The notes: generated from the sequence alone by a model not told the origin. A stretch of DNA of 64,000 nt from Candidatus Trichofilum aggregatum (GCA_016716885.1 JADJUV010000019.1:1-64000); one strand, 5' to 3'; shown: positions 8,270 through 17,222, numbered from the stretch's first letter. Translations and numbers: made by a program.

Positions 8270-8374
8270 ATGGGCAACTTTTTACCTGATTGAGTCGAGG
8301 ATGGCGCATTCTCAAATGCGCCCGTTGGCATCCTCAGATGCCAAATCCTCTCCGGTGAAAACAAAGTTGCCCAT
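8270..8374. repeat. Composite inverted repeat with nested hairpins
   Basis: Outer arms ATGGGCAACTTT (8270) and AAAGTTGCCCAT (to 8374) enclose two further hairpins: GGCGCATTCTCAAATGCGCC and TTGGCATCCTCAGATGCCAA. It ends just before the start of the transglycosylase gene and could influence its translation. Confidence 0.7.
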
Positions 8375-8396
8375 CGGGTAGCAAAGTGTCTTTATT

Positions 8397-9425
8397 GTGC
8401 TGATTCCTGATTTGTTAAGCCGTTTGGCGGCAACTGAATACCCTGTCGCGGCCGCGTTCCACCTTGTTCCCCCCACTATCCCTTTGCCAGGACGGGAAGC
8501 CTTCCCCTGGTGGGATGGGGTGACATTCGCGGCCGCGGCTCCTTTTTGCGTCCAGGCCATAGCCGCCGGGCAAGTCCTGGCTACCACCCCCGACCTGGTG
8601 CTGGCCCACACCGACAACCTCATCAGTCGTTATACCTGGGTCGGCTCCCGTTCGGTGGCCCTCGGCCAGACAGTCAGAGCCGGGCAATGCCTGGGCGAAG
8701 CTCCTCAAGCCACCTTGAAATTCAGCCTGGGACTCAGCCTCTACGCCCCCCACCATGATGACGACCATTTTATGCCGCTAGACCCGCGTACCTGGCTCCG
8801 GCACAAAGGCTTCTCTCTGGCGGCTCCCTTCACCGAGCCACCGTTGCTGTGGCGAGGCGAATTGCCGCTCTCAGCCATTCCCCTTTTCCTGCGCCGGGCC
8901 ATGGTAGCGGTGGAAGATCGCCGCTATTTCCAGCATCCGGGTATAGATATACGGCGGATGGTAGGGGCGTTCCGGGCGAACTGGCGGCATCGCCGCATCG
9001 TTGAAGGGGCGTCTACTATCACCCAGCAGGCGGTGCGCTCCGCTTTGCATATTACCCGGCGGGGGTTTGCCCGCAAACTGGTGGAAATCCCCATCGCTCT
9101 CATGTTGGAACGGTTTCTCAGCAAAGAGGATATTTTGGAATTGTATTTCAACACAATTTATTGGGGGCGCGGGGCGACAGCGGTGGCCGCGGCCGCGGTA
9201 GATTTCTTCGGCAAAAACGTCTGGCAACTCAATCTTAAAGAGTGCCTCGTGCTGGCTTCCCTGCCCCATCATCCCTTACGCTGGACCATCACCCCCGTTG
9301 ATCTGGCCCGCCTGGATCATAAAATCGCCATCTGCCTGACCCTTCTGGAGCAGCAAAAAGTCATAGACAGCACCATCGTCAATCTGACCCGCCAACAACC
9401 TTACCAACTCATCCACATCCAATAA
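8397..9425 (+). CDS. GT51 peptidoglycan transglycosylase with degenerate M23-like N-terminal domain
   Basis: 342 residues. The C-terminal 200 residues are a GT51 (PBP1 transglycosylase) domain: VAVEDRRYFQHPGIDIR holds the catalytic-Glu motif, then GASTITQQ, LELYFNTIYWGRGA and the NLKECLVLASLP end. There is no transpeptidase domain and no N-terminal membrane anchor, unlike class A PBPs or MtgA. The first 150 residues include ISRYTWVGSRSVALGQTVRAGQCLGEA, which resembles the beta-sandwich of M23 endopeptidases but lacks their His ligands. The start appears to be GTG at 8397, with no clear ribosome site, right after a hairpin repeat. The amidase gene follows after 8 bases, so a cell-wall operon is likely. 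Confidence 0.75.
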   Translation: MLIPDLLSRLAATEYPVAAAFHLVPPTIPLPGREAFPWWDGVTFAAAAPFCVQAIAAGQVLATTPDLVLAHTDNLISRYTWVGSRSVALGQTVRAGQCLGEAPQATLKFSLGLSLYAPHHDDDHFMPLDPRTWLRHKGFSLAAPFTEPPLLWRGELPLSAIPLFLRRAMVAVEDRRYFQHPGIDIRRMVGAFRANWRHRRIVEGASTITQQAVRSALHITRRGFARKLVEIPIALMLERFLSKEDILELYFNTIYWGRGATAVAAAAVDFFGKNVWQLNLKECLVLASLPHHPLRWTITPVDLARLDHKIAICLTLLEQQKVIDSTIVNLTRQQPYQLIHIQ

Positions 9426-9433
9426 CACGAATT

Positions 9434-10021
9434 TTGACACGCGAAACCATCACCTCTCGTGCCCAATGGGGCGCACTCCATCCCAACCACCAGGCCCGCG
9501 ATGAAAACGGGTTCTTCCACCCCCGGCGTAATCCGGGGGGCTGGTTGGTGTACGACCAGCCACTCCATAAGGTACTCAACACCCTGGTCATTCACCACTC
9601 AGCCCTAGACGCCGAATTTGGGGTACGCGAAATCCAGCGTCTGCACATGAGCCAGAATGGCTGGGCGGATATTGGTTATCATTTTGTTATTGATGGGGAA
9701 GGGGAATGTTACGAAGCGCGGCCGCTAACGGTGCGGGGTGTGCATGTGCGGGCCGCTAATACGGGCACGGTGGGCCTGGTTCTGCTGGGCAATTTTGAGG
9801 AAATCCAGCCTACGCTGGCCCAACTCACCCGCCTGGATCAGCTCGTGGCCCAATTGGTGGCCCAATATCCGGGCCTGACCCACCTGGCCGCCCACGCCGA
9901 CTTCAACGATGAGACCGTTTGCCCCGGACGAAACATGGTGGTTTTGTTGCGGCCGCTGGCCGTCCGCCATCAGCTTCAATCAGGAACCGGTGGCTACCAG
10001 TTGCCCGCTTGGAGTAAATGA
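9434..10021 (+). CDS. N-acetylmuramoyl-L-alanine amidase / PGRP-type (Amidase_2)
   Basis: 195 residues. ITSRAQWGA is the PGRP entry motif, LVIHHSA carries the first zinc histidine, GYHFVIDGEGECYEARP is the conserved core, and AHADFNDETVCPG supplies the second His and the Cys ligand. It should cut the bond between muramic acid and the stem peptide. No signal peptide is visible, so it may be exported with a partner or act intracellularly on recycled muropeptides. The start is TTG at 9434, 8 bases after the transglycosylase stop, which implies co-expression. Confidence 0.85.
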   Translation: MTRETITSRAQWGALHPNHQARDENGFFHPRRNPGGWLVYDQPLHKVLNTLVIHHSALDAEFGVREIQRLHMSQNGWADIGYHFVIDGEGECYEARPLTVRGVHVRAANTGTVGLVLLGNFEEIQPTLAQLTRLDQLVAQLVAQYPGLTHLAAHADFNDETVCPGRNMVVLLRPLAVRHQLQSGTGGYQLPAWSK

Positions 10022-10029
10022 GCGGCTGG

Positions 10030-10139
10030 CTATAGCTTTCAAGAAAAAGATTTTGTTCGTAGTGACCGCTTTAGCGGGCTAGTACTAGCCCGCTAAAGCG
10101 GTCACTACGAACAAAGACCTCATATCTGAACAGCTATAG
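10030..10139. repeat. 110-bp palindromic element, copy 1 (perfect 64-bp palindrome)
   Basis: Bounded by CTATAGC / GCTATAG. The core 10052-10115 is a perfect palindrome of two 32-base arms without a loop, built on GTAGTGACCGCTTTAGCGGG. Sister copies are at 13777-13890 and 37702-37815. No coding capacity. Confidence 0.85.
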
Positions 10140-10185
10140 TATCCAAAGGGTGTGTTTCAAATAAGTTGAATAATTATATCTATCA

Positions 10186-10290
10186 GGTACTCGTTCCACG
10201 CTCTGCGTGGAATGCTCCCTACGACGTTCTGCGTCGCGTAGGACGCAGAGCGTCCCAGATGTTATTCCCACGCTCTGCGTGGGAATAAGT
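10186..10290. repeat. Array of adjacent hairpins based on ACGCTCTGCGT
   Basis: Three hairpins in a row: TTCCACGCTCTGCGTGGAA, TACGACGTTCTGCGTCGCGTA and ATTCCCACGCTCTGCGTGGGAAT, with a GACGCAGAGCGTC segment between the last two. The stems differ but share the CTCTGCG tip. Confidence 0.7.
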
Positions 10291-10317
10291 TCGGACACCT
10301 GTATAAATACGAATAAT

Positions 10318-10398
10318 CAATGGTTGAATGGTTAATGAGCAGCAGACGCATCCCCTCGTTAATCATTCAACAATTCACGAATTCACCGATTAATTATT
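10318..10398. repeat. AT-rich inverted repeat GAATGGTTAATGA / TCGTTAATCATTCAA
   Basis: An imperfect palindrome related to the one at 31484-31560. Together with the two preceding elements it fills most of the 448-base gap 10022-10469. Nothing else is visible there. Confidence 0.55.
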
Positions 10399-10469
10399 TT
10401 CTTTTTCTTCACTGAAATGAGACACGCCCTTCGCCAAACCGGCCAGCGTCTAACATCTTGCCGCCCTTT

Positions 10470-11396
10470 TTACCAGGGGTAGGGCGTCAGCGGCGTGATG
10501 TTGTAATAAAGTTCAATTACCCGCCGAAAAATCGGGGCGGCCACCGCCGATCCTTCACCGACATTTTCGGCGAAGACAACAACCGCTATTTGCGGCGTGT
10601 TGACAACGGTGCCATTTGCCAGCGTATAAGGGCCAGCCGGAGCATAACCGCCAAACCAGGCATGGGGTGCCCCAAAATTCGCCGCTTCGGCCGTGCCTGT
10701 TTTGCCCGCTACCGGCACGACCAACCCGGCAAACCGGTCTGTTGCTGTGCCGGAGTTAGCCGTCGTGACTCGAAACAGGCTTTGCTGAATCGCTCCCAAT
10801 ATCTCCGGCGAAAGAGGTAATTGTCCCAGCACTTCTGGAGGTAACGATTCTTCCGGCGCGCCCCCCCCAGAACCAATGCGATCAATGACGGTGGGGCGGT
10901 AGAGCGTCCCTCCGTTAGCCAGAGCGGCAAACATATTGGCGATTTGTAGTGGGGTCACATCCACAAACCCTTGCCCAATAGACATGTTCACCGTGTCACC
11001 TGTAGACCAACCTTCGCCATACGTGTTAAGTTTCCACTCCGGGTTCCCAATGAACCCTGGTACCTCACCAATGCCGACAATCTGGGTGGGCTGGCCGAAC
11101 CCAAAGGCGTTGGCTGTGTTGGGCAAGAGCCATTGATCCACCCCGTCAATGTTGTAACCCACATCATAGAAACAGGAATTACAAGAAACAACCAGCGCTT
11201 CGCGTAGCGACACTGTGCCGTGCCCCCCGGTACGCCAATCTCGTTTAATGTAGGCATCGCCCAGACGGTTCCAGGTTCCGGTTGATGTATAAGCGGTCTC
11301 TGGAGTGTACAGCCCGCTGGCAATGCCGGCAGAAAAGGTGACAATTTTGAAGATGGAGCCAGGCGGGAAGTTGACCTGGGTGGCGCGGTTGAGCAA
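10470..11396 (-). CDS. MecA-like penicillin-binding protein, transpeptidase part (shifted frame)
   Basis: The C-terminal half of a lipoprotein PBP whose N-terminal half is in another frame. All three transpeptidase motifs are here: S-x-x-K in PPGSIFKIVT, S-x-N in VSCNSCF, and K-T-G-T in AGKTGTAEA. QGFVDVTPLQIANMFAALANGG is the usual segment between them. The frame joins the upstream part at 11444/11445, where one missing base converts NPNPNLGTILNDPSQPLLNR into an out-of-phase reading. From 12676 to 10470 the length is two modulo three, as expected for one lost base. It cross-links peptidoglycan outside the membrane. Confidence 0.85.
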   Translation of the reverse strand: MLNRATQVNFPPGSIFKIVTFSAGIASGLYTPETAYTSTGTWNRLGDAYIKRDWRTGGHGTVSLREALVVSCNSCFYDVGYNIDGVDQWLLPNTANAFGFGQPTQIVGIGEVPGFIGNPEWKLNTYGEGWSTGDTVNMSIGQGFVDVTPLQIANMFAALANGGTLYRPTVIDRIGSGGGAPEESLPPEVLGQLPLSPEILGAIQQSLFRVTTANSGTATDRFAGLVVPVAGKTGTAEAANFGAPHAWFGGYAPAGPYTLANGTVVNTPQIAVVVFAENVGEGSAVAAPIFRRVIELYYNITPLTPYPW

Positions 11397-12676
11397 AGGT
11401 TGGCTGGGATCATTGAGAATGGTGCCCAGGTTAGGGTTGGGATTGAGGGATCAAAAATGGCGGGGTCGTAGCTGGGGTAGCTACCCATTGCCAGGACTTT
11501 GCCGCTGTTGACGTCCAATACCACAACTGCCCCGGACGTGCCGAGGGGGTGGCTGGTAAGGGCATCGGATAAGGCTTGCTGAACGGCTTGCTGAAAGGTG
11601 GCATCCAGGGTGGTGTAAACACTGCGCGCCTGGCGGGGTTCATATTCAGCCAATGTGGTGATGGTTTCGCCTGATGGCCCCACGACCGTCAGCGTGCCGC
11701 CTCGTTCGCCGTTCAAATAATCTTCACCCCAGCCTTCCACCCCACTCAATCCGACGATTTCGTCCCCCTGGAACCCTTCGGCCTGGTAAATGCTGAGCTG
11801 TTCCGGCGAAATACGACCCATGTAACCAACAATGTGCGGGGCGATGCCCCCTTCGGGGTAGAGGCGGGTAAGGCGTTGGTTGGCCTGAAGGGCGCCGGAT
11901 TGCAGGTAGGGTTCCAGGCTGGTGTAGACGGTTTGGTAGGTTTCGGTGGAGATGTCACCTACAGGCCAAAGCCAATCAGGGGCCGCGGCCGCGTACATTT
12001 CCTTAATCTCCTCAGTCGTTTTGCCGAACAAGGGAGATAACACATTCAATAGCCCGGCCTCATCGGTGATTCGTCCTGGTACGACCCCCAACGTAAACGC
12101 CGATCCCTGAAAAGCCAGCGCCGTACCCTGTGCGTCATAAACATTGGCGCGGGCGGGGTTGCGGTATTGCATAGCCAACCGGTTGCCCCCGGCTAATTCA
12201 GGCAAGATCAGCCCTTCATGCCAGGAAACCCCCCAACGAGACTGGCTGTAGACCATTTCCACCCCATGATCACGGACAACCTCACCCACCACCGCTGTCT
12301 GCCAGGTCACACGCACCTGGAATTCGGCTCGATCACCTTCCTGGTAAACAGCCAACGGTTGCGTCTTTATGGTTACAACACCGGCGGTAGTCACCGCCTC
12401 GGTGTAACGGTTTATGAACGCCTGACTATCTATCAGTGCCTGGCTCCCCGGCGAAAGCAGGCTGTACATGCCCAGATAATCCCCATTTTCCCAGGCCCGG
12501 AAAAAGGTAATCGCGACTCCTTCGGCCCCATCCGGTACGGCGGTAGGTGTTCCTGGCCCTGGTTCGGTGGGAAGTGGTGTAAGGGTAGCCAGGTTGTAGG
12601 CATCCTCTGGCGACGGCACCAGGCTACAGGCAGTCAGAAAAAAAAGGAGAAGAAGGAAGAGTTTTGCTTTTAACAT
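10988..12676 (-). CDS. MecA-like penicillin-binding protein, lipoprotein N-terminal part
   Basis: Starts at 12676 with a lipoprotein signal (KAKLFLLLLFFLTAC, lipid cysteine about residue 17), preferred over the longer frame start at 12733. Residues about 50-165 match the NTF2-like MecA N-terminal domain (ITFFRAWENGDYLGMYSLLSP). The PBP dimer domain follows (ARANVYDAQGTALA; YPEGGIAPHIVGYMG; LSGVEGWGEDYLNGERGG), then the beginning of the transpeptidase (GAVVVLDVNSGKVLAMGSYPSYDP). After about 11446 the frame reads out of phase to 10988. Low-affinity class B PBPs such as PBP2a have this layout, but resistance cannot be inferred. The EamA transporter gene upstream ends only 24 bases away. Confidence 0.85.
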   Translation of the reverse strand: MLKAKLFLLLLFFLTACSLVPSPEDAYNLATLTPLPTEPGPGTPTAVPDGAEGVAITFFRAWENGDYLGMYSLLSPGSQALIDSQAFINRYTEAVTTAGVVTIKTQPLAVYQEGDRAEFQVRVTWQTAVVGEVVRDHGVEMVYSQSRWGVSWHEGLILPELAGGNRLAMQYRNPARANVYDAQGTALAFQGSAFTLGVVPGRITDEAGLLNVLSPLFGKTTEEIKEMYAAAAPDWLWPVGDISTETYQTVYTSLEPYLQSGALQANQRLTRLYPEGGIAPHIVGYMGRISPEQLSIYQAEGFQGDEIVGLSGVEGWGEDYLNGERGGTLTVVGPSGETITTLAEYEPRQARSVYTTLDATFQQAVQQALSDALTSHPLGTSGAVVVLDVNSGKVLAMGSYPSYDPAIFDPSIPTLTWAPFSMIPANLCSTAPPRSTSRLAPSSKLSPFLPALPAGCTLQRPLIHQPEPGTVWAMPTLNEIGVPGGTAQCRYAKRWLFLVIPVSMMWVTTLTGWINGSCPTQPTPLGSASPPRLSALVRYQGSLGTRSGNLTRMAKVGLQVTR

Positions 12677-12699
12677 GTATCGTAATAACCCGTTATGGT

Positions 12700-13509
12700 T
12701 TAGCCCACGCCTCGTTTCCAGATGAACCGCCACCAGTCTACCAAACGAGGCACATCTCGTTCAAAATTTACCAATAAAATGCTAACCAGAATCACCCAGG
12801 CTCCCACCCATTGTTGGCTAGTGAATTCCTCGCCCAACAATAGGGCGGCGATGAGAATGGTGACAATGACTTCAGTTACGCCAAATAAGGCTGTCTGGAT
12901 ACTGCCTAACTTCTGCACACCCAAAAAGAGGGTTAGCCGGGAGATGGCCGTAGCCAAACCCATTAAGAGCACGGACTCCCATCCGGTGGCGCTAATGGTT
13001 GTCAACGGCTTTCCCACGAGTAACCAGGGTAATAACACCACAAGGGACATGCCAGTAATGGCGTAAAGAGTCATGGTAACGGCGGGAATCTCATACAAGA
13101 TGCGTTGACTTATGACCAATTGTACCGCGTAGGACAAAGCCGCGATTATCATGAAGGCGATTCCTAACCAATCGGGTGTGCCAAGTCCCCCGGATGTCAA
13201 CAGGTAAATGCCGAAGATTGCCAGGGCTGTGCGCCCCAGCGTGACGAATGAGACTTTTTGGCCGATCAGGCGCAGCAGTAGGGTAACAAAAATCAGGTAG
13301 GTAATATTAATGAGTTGGCCTAGTGAGGCATCAATCCGAGTTAAACTGGCGTAGAAAAAAATGGAGCCTAACCCATTGATACCCCCAGCCAGTAAACTGC
13401 TGATAGTGGCAGGCATGGAGCTTTCCATCCAGCGGCGATTAACGAGCAAGACGTAAGTCCAAAGTAACAAGGTGGCAAAAATGGTACGAATGGCAACGAC
13501 CGAATACAC
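12700..13509 (-). CDS. EamA/DMT-family transporter, N-terminus in another frame
   Basis: About 269 residues with nine to ten membrane helices in two EamA repeats, e.g. GINGLGSIFFYASLTRIDASLGQLI and LMGLATAISRLTLFLGVQKLGSIQTALFGVTEVIVTILIAALLLGE, the typical end of each repeat. The first helix is separated: between 13654 and about 13568 another frame reads SGILWALVSP, and dropping one base from the G5 run near 13563-13567 gives VSPLFLGSIPIFAKLAYKAGVD, joining perfectly to this frame. The whole gene would be 12700-13654. It is an inner-membrane exporter or importer of metabolites; the substrate is unknown. Confidence 0.85.
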   Translation of the reverse strand: MYSVVAIRTIFATLLLWTYVLLVNRRWMESSMPATISSLLAGGINGLGSIFFYASLTRIDASLGQLINITYLIFVTLLLRLIGQKVSFVTLGRTALAIFGIYLLTSGGLGTPDWLGIAFMIIAALSYAVQLVISQRILYEIPAVTMTLYAITGMSLVVLLPWLLVGKPLTTISATGWESVLLMGLATAISRLTLFLGVQKLGSIQTALFGVTEVIVTILIAALLLGEEFTSQQWVGAWVILVSILLVNFERDVPRLVDWWRFIWKRGVG

Positions 13510-13776
13510 GTCTACACCAGCCTTGTAAGCTAGTTTGGCAAAAATTGGGATGGAACCAAGAAATAGGGGGTGAGACTAAGGCCCACAAAATGCCCGATTG
13601 TCGCCATTGATGCAACAAGGAAGGTGGATGATTTGGAGAGGGGGGAGTGGTCATTGATTGTGAGTGTAATGGACAAACCATTTACTCGTCAACCAAGAAT
13701 GAGTCACGGGAAGAAAGGGGGCAAAGGTTGCCCACTATATCTGACGCGGCGACAAAACTTCAGTTAATGCCCATTG

Positions 13777-13890
13777 CTATAGATGTTTAGATAATCATTG
13801 GGGGCTTTGTTTGTAGTGACCGCTTTAGTGGGCTGGTGTTAGCCCGCTAAAGCGGTCACTACAAACAAAATCGTTTTTTGAAAGCTATAG
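13777..13890. repeat. Palindromic element, copy 2
   Basis: Same ends (CTATAG) and core as the element at 10030, in an arrangement with GTTTAGATAATCATTGGGG on the left and CGTTTTTTGAAAG on the right. The core palindrome has a few mismatches. It fills most of the 310-base space 13655-13964. Confidence 0.85.
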
Positions 13891-13964
13891 CATCATTCTA
13901 AACGCCAGCCTTCAGACCGCGGCCGCAATCCCACACAAGTTACCATCTGAGTAACCGGACAGGG

Positions 13965-15212
13965 TTAGGGGCGAATTTGTTTGATGGGCAAAAGGATATG
14001 GAAGGTGCTACCGGGATGATGAACCGGATCGTAACCTTCACTTTCGACCCAGATGCGGCCATTGTGGGTTTCGATGATGCCTTTGGCGATGGCCAGGCCC
14101 AGGCCAATGCCACCCCCCTGAAAGGCTGATTTGCTCGTGGAATGGTGCTGGATAGCGCCCAACACCTGAAACCGCTCAAAAATGCGTCGTTGGTCTTCCA
14201 GGGAGATGCCAACCCCGGTGTCTTTGATCATGATGGCGACGGTGCTGTGATCTACTTGACGGCCAGAAAGGGTAACGCGGCCGCTGTCAGGCGTGAACTT
14301 AATGGCATTGTTGGCCACATTTTCAATGGCTAACTTCAACAAAGTCGCATCCCCATCTATTTTGGGCAATTGGTTGAGCGATTCATCCACCAAAAGCTCC
14401 ACCTGGCGTTCCCGGCTCAATTTACGCTGTTCATTGATAATCTGGTTGGTCAGTTGGAACAGATTAACCGGGTTAATGGAGAGATCAAGGCTACCCGAAG
14501 CAATCCGCGAGACGCTTATGATGTTATTGATAATGTCGTTTAAGCGGTCAATGCCTTGATTCAGCCCTTGTACAATGTAGGCGGCATCCGCCAGTCCCGC
14601 CTCTTGAAACCCTTTTTCTTTGTCTTTGAGTAAAAAGGCATACCCATTAATGAGGGTAAGGGGAGTGCGTAATTCGTGGGAAACCAGGACAATGAAATCA
14701 CTTTTCATTTTATCCAGATCACGGAGCCGTTGATTCGCCACCTGAAGCTCGGTGACTTTGTTTTCCAGGCGTTCGACAATGCTTTGGGCATAGATGGTAA
14801 GCTGTTCGTTGTGTTCTTCTGGTGATAACGCTTCAATCTGGCCTTCGAGAAAGGCTTCTACCTGGCGAGGGAATTCAGCTACATTGATGGGTTTGGTGAG
14901 GAAGCCAGAACAACCAGCGGCCAGGGCTTGTTGCCGACTGCCGGGACTGGTGTTGGCGGTGAGGGCGACGATGGGCGTGTGGCTGAAATGGGCCAGACTG
15001 CGTAGACGAGTGGTGATCTCTTTGCCATTCATACCGGGCAGGTTAATGTCCATGAGGATGAGTTGCGGCCGCTCATCTTTGGCGATCCGCAGCCCATCTA
15101 CACCATTGCTGGCGACAAAGACCCGGTAGCCTCGGCTTTGGAGCACCCGCTCAACTAAGCGCTGGCTGGCTATATCATCTTCGATGTACAGAACGGTACG
15201 AGTTTGTGTCAT
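13965..15212 (-). CDS. Receiver-histidine kinase hybrid (REC-HisKA-HATPase)
   Basis: 415 residues. Residues 5-123 are a receiver domain with the acidic pair at Glu11-Asp12, phospho-acceptor Asp55 in LILMDINLPG, Thr in VALTANT and Lys in LTKPIN. A short coiled coil follows (about 133-170), then HisKA with His179 in VSHELRTPL and HATPase_c with the N box (NVANNAIKFT), IKDTGVGI and GGIGLGLAIAKG. No membrane segment or sensor domain: it is cytoplasmic and probably driven by phosphorylation of its own receiver. It is the last gene of a minus-strand signalling cluster and ends IKQIRP, as does the large kinase at 17223. Confidence 0.93.
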   Translation of the reverse strand: MTQTRTVLYIEDDIASQRLVERVLQSRGYRVFVASNGVDGLRIAKDERPQLILMDINLPGMNGKEITTRLRSLAHFSHTPIVALTANTSPGSRQQALAAGCSGFLTKPINVAEFPRQVEAFLEGQIEALSPEEHNEQLTIYAQSIVERLENKVTELQVANQRLRDLDKMKSDFIVLVSHELRTPLTLINGYAFLLKDKEKGFQEAGLADAAYIVQGLNQGIDRLNDIINNIISVSRIASGSLDLSINPVNLFQLTNQIINEQRKLSRERQVELLVDESLNQLPKIDGDATLLKLAIENVANNAIKFTPDSGRVTLSGRQVDHSTVAIMIKDTGVGISLEDQRRIFERFQVLGAIQHHSTSKSAFQGGGIGLGLAIAKGIIETHNGRIWVESEGYDPVHHPGSTFHILLPIKQIRP

Positions 15213-15268
15213 AGTTTGTCACGAAGTACGAAGCACACAGGCTATCAGCCTGAATGGCGAAAGTGGTG

Positions 15269-15475
15269 CTAGTACAGCTTCACACAAGTCCTTAGCCGGT
15301 TTGGTCGGAAGACCCATCCCCCCACCCCCCTTCCCGGGGGAAGGGGGCGTGGTTTTCGGGGCGAAGGCCGAAAACACGGGGGGGGGGGGGGGGGGGTTAG
15401 GTGGGGTTTTCGGCGACAAACGAAGGGTGAGACTTGTCATAAAAACCTACGTCCTACTTTCCTAAACTGTGCTAG
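15269..15475. repeat. TIR-bounded intergenic element, copy D
   Basis: Starts CTAGTACAGCTT and ends AAACTGTGCTAG. It holds CACAAGTCCTTAGCCGG, GTCGGAAGACCC, a private hairpin GGTTTTCGGGGCGAAGGCCGAAAAC, a run of 19 G (15378-15396), CGGCGACAAA and GACTTGTCATAA. Same order as in copy A, reversed. It fills the gap between two signalling genes. Confidence 0.8.
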
Positions 15476-17154
15476 GGTAGCTTCTTGCGGATGTGACGGA
15501 GCAAATCCACATCCATAAACGAGCCTTTTTCCCATAAGCCATCTACCTGGCTATCTAACCAACCCTTTTCAATAGGGGTTAATGTCTTGGCCGTAATGAC
15601 GATGATGGGAATATCCTGAAGGGCGGCATCTTTTTTCATGGCCTCAACAACGCCAAACCCATCCAGGCCGGGCATCATGAGGTCTAAAATGACCAGATTG
15701 GGCCGGGTGCGGCGAATCAGGTTGAGACCATCTAACCCGTTGGTAGCTTCTTCAATGAGAAAATCGCCCTGAGCCTGTAAAATGCGCCGCATGAGGCGGG
15801 TGGCGTCTGGATTATCTTCGATAATGGCGATGCGTTGGACGCGTGGGTCCAACTCTTCGAGGGCAGTAACGAGACCTTCTTCGCGGCCACTCGCGGCCGC
15901 GGTCCCGGCCAATACCATATCCCTGGTGTGATGTTCCCCCACTATATGCTTCTCTACCGGGAACGTGTGACCTGAGCAATTGACCACCACCGTTTCATCT
16001 CTGCCTATAATGCCCTGGTGAATCAAATTAAACAATCCAGCAAAGGTCACCCCTGTAGCGGGCTCCACCGAAAGGCCATCCATCTTAGCCAGAACATGCA
16101 ACGCCCGAAACGCCTCGGCATCCGTAACAATCTCCATCGTGCCGCCATGCTCTCGGATCATCTCCCGCAAAACCTGATAAGCTTCACCTGGTCGCCCTGT
16201 CGCTAACGTGGCAATATCGGTAATAGGATTCTCCACATCGAGAGCCACATCAGACCCTTTGTGGAAGGCATTCACCATGGGTGCACAACCAGCGACCTGG
16301 AAGATAGCCAGCTTTGGTACTTTGTCAATTAACCCCATCGCCTTCAATTCCCGAAAACCCTTGATCACCCCCACCGGACCCAACCCACCACTCACCGATT
16401 GTAAATACCAGTCCGGTGCTTTCCAGGGAAAACGGCCTGGATTGGGCATCGTATAATCACTGCCACCTAAAATAGAGCCTAACTGCTCAGCCACCTCAAA
16501 AGCCAGGGTTTTCATCGCTTCTTTAGCCGAAATCGCCCGGATGCCCTTGTCCAGATAAATGCCCTTGCTCTGAGCAAATTCTACGGCGACCTGCTTGCAC
16601 TGATCATACGTTCCCGCCACTTTTATGACTTCAGAGCCATAGAGAGCAACTTCCCGCATTTTTTCAGCAGGCACCGAACTGGTGACAAACGTCCAGAGTT
16701 TAATACCCGCCCGGGCACAAAACGCCGAATAAGCAATAGCGACGTTGCCCGTTGAAGCGACAACAACCTCTTTCACCCCTGACTCTTTCATGACGCTGAT
16801 AGAAACAGCGGCTTGCCGATCTTTGAACGAAGCCGTAGGTCCCTGGCGTTCGTCCTTAATATAAATGTGATCGTGTCCTAACAAGAGACCCAAGTTATGC
16901 GCTTGAATAAGAGGGGTCCAGCCTTCACCCAAAGTAACGATATTGGCTGGGTTACGAATGGGTAATAGGTCTCGATAACGCCACAATGAAGCGCCATAAT
17001 TAGCCAGGCTGGTCGGCCAATGTTGAGCCACTGCGTCTAAATCATACACAGCATCCAGCCAACTTTGGCCACATTTGGGGCAGGCGGTGTAAGGTTGTGT
17101 ATAGGGAGTTTGATGTTGGCAAGCCCGGCAGCGGACAGAGAAAGAATGACTCAT
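15472..17154 (-). CDS. Threonine synthase-like PLP enzyme fused to a receiver domain
   Basis: 560 residues in one uninterrupted frame. Residues 1-30 hold a zinc ribbon (Cys9, Cys12, Cys25, Cys28) and about 40-425 a fold-type II PLP domain with Lys111 in TASFKDRQA, the phosphate-binding loop SGGLGP, and ASTGNVA. This is the layout of bacterial threonine synthases, which convert O-phosphohomoserine to threonine. Residues 441-560 are a complete response-regulator receiver: Glu446-Asp447, phospho-acceptor Asp491 in VILDLMMPG, Thr521 and Lys543. About 15 residues link them. It lies 68 bases after the large kinase gene and before a receiver-kinase hybrid, so the receiver could be phosphorylated by neighbours. 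A fusion of a biosynthetic PLP enzyme with a receiver is highly unusual; cysteate synthase or another beta-replacing activity is an alternative for the enzyme part. Confidence 0.9.
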   Translation of the reverse strand: MSHSFSVRCRACQHQTPYTQPYTACPKCGQSWLDAVYDLDAVAQHWPTSLANYGASLWRYRDLLPIRNPANIVTLGEGWTPLIQAHNLGLLLGHDHIYIKDERQGPTASFKDRQAAVSISVMKESGVKEVVVASTGNVAIAYSAFCARAGIKLWTFVTSSVPAEKMREVALYGSEVIKVAGTYDQCKQVAVEFAQSKGIYLDKGIRAISAKEAMKTLAFEVAEQLGSILGGSDYTMPNPGRFPWKAPDWYLQSVSGGLGPVGVIKGFRELKAMGLIDKVPKLAIFQVAGCAPMVNAFHKGSDVALDVENPITDIATLATGRPGEAYQVLREMIREHGGTMEIVTDAEAFRALHVLAKMDGLSVEPATGVTFAGLFNLIHQGIIGRDETVVVNCSGHTFPVEKHIVGEHHTRDMVLAGTAAASGREEGLVTALEELDPRVQRIAIIEDNPDATRLMRRILQAQGDFLIEEATNGLDGLNLIRRTRPNLVILDLMMPGLDGFGVVEAMKKDAALQDIPIIVITAKTLTPIEKGWLDSQVDGLWEKGSFMDVDLLRHIRKKLP

Positions 17155-17222
17155 AGTAGGCGAATTTTTACCTTATCACCCAACGATGTCAAGAGATACC
17201 GGTAATGAGGTAGTACTATGGA

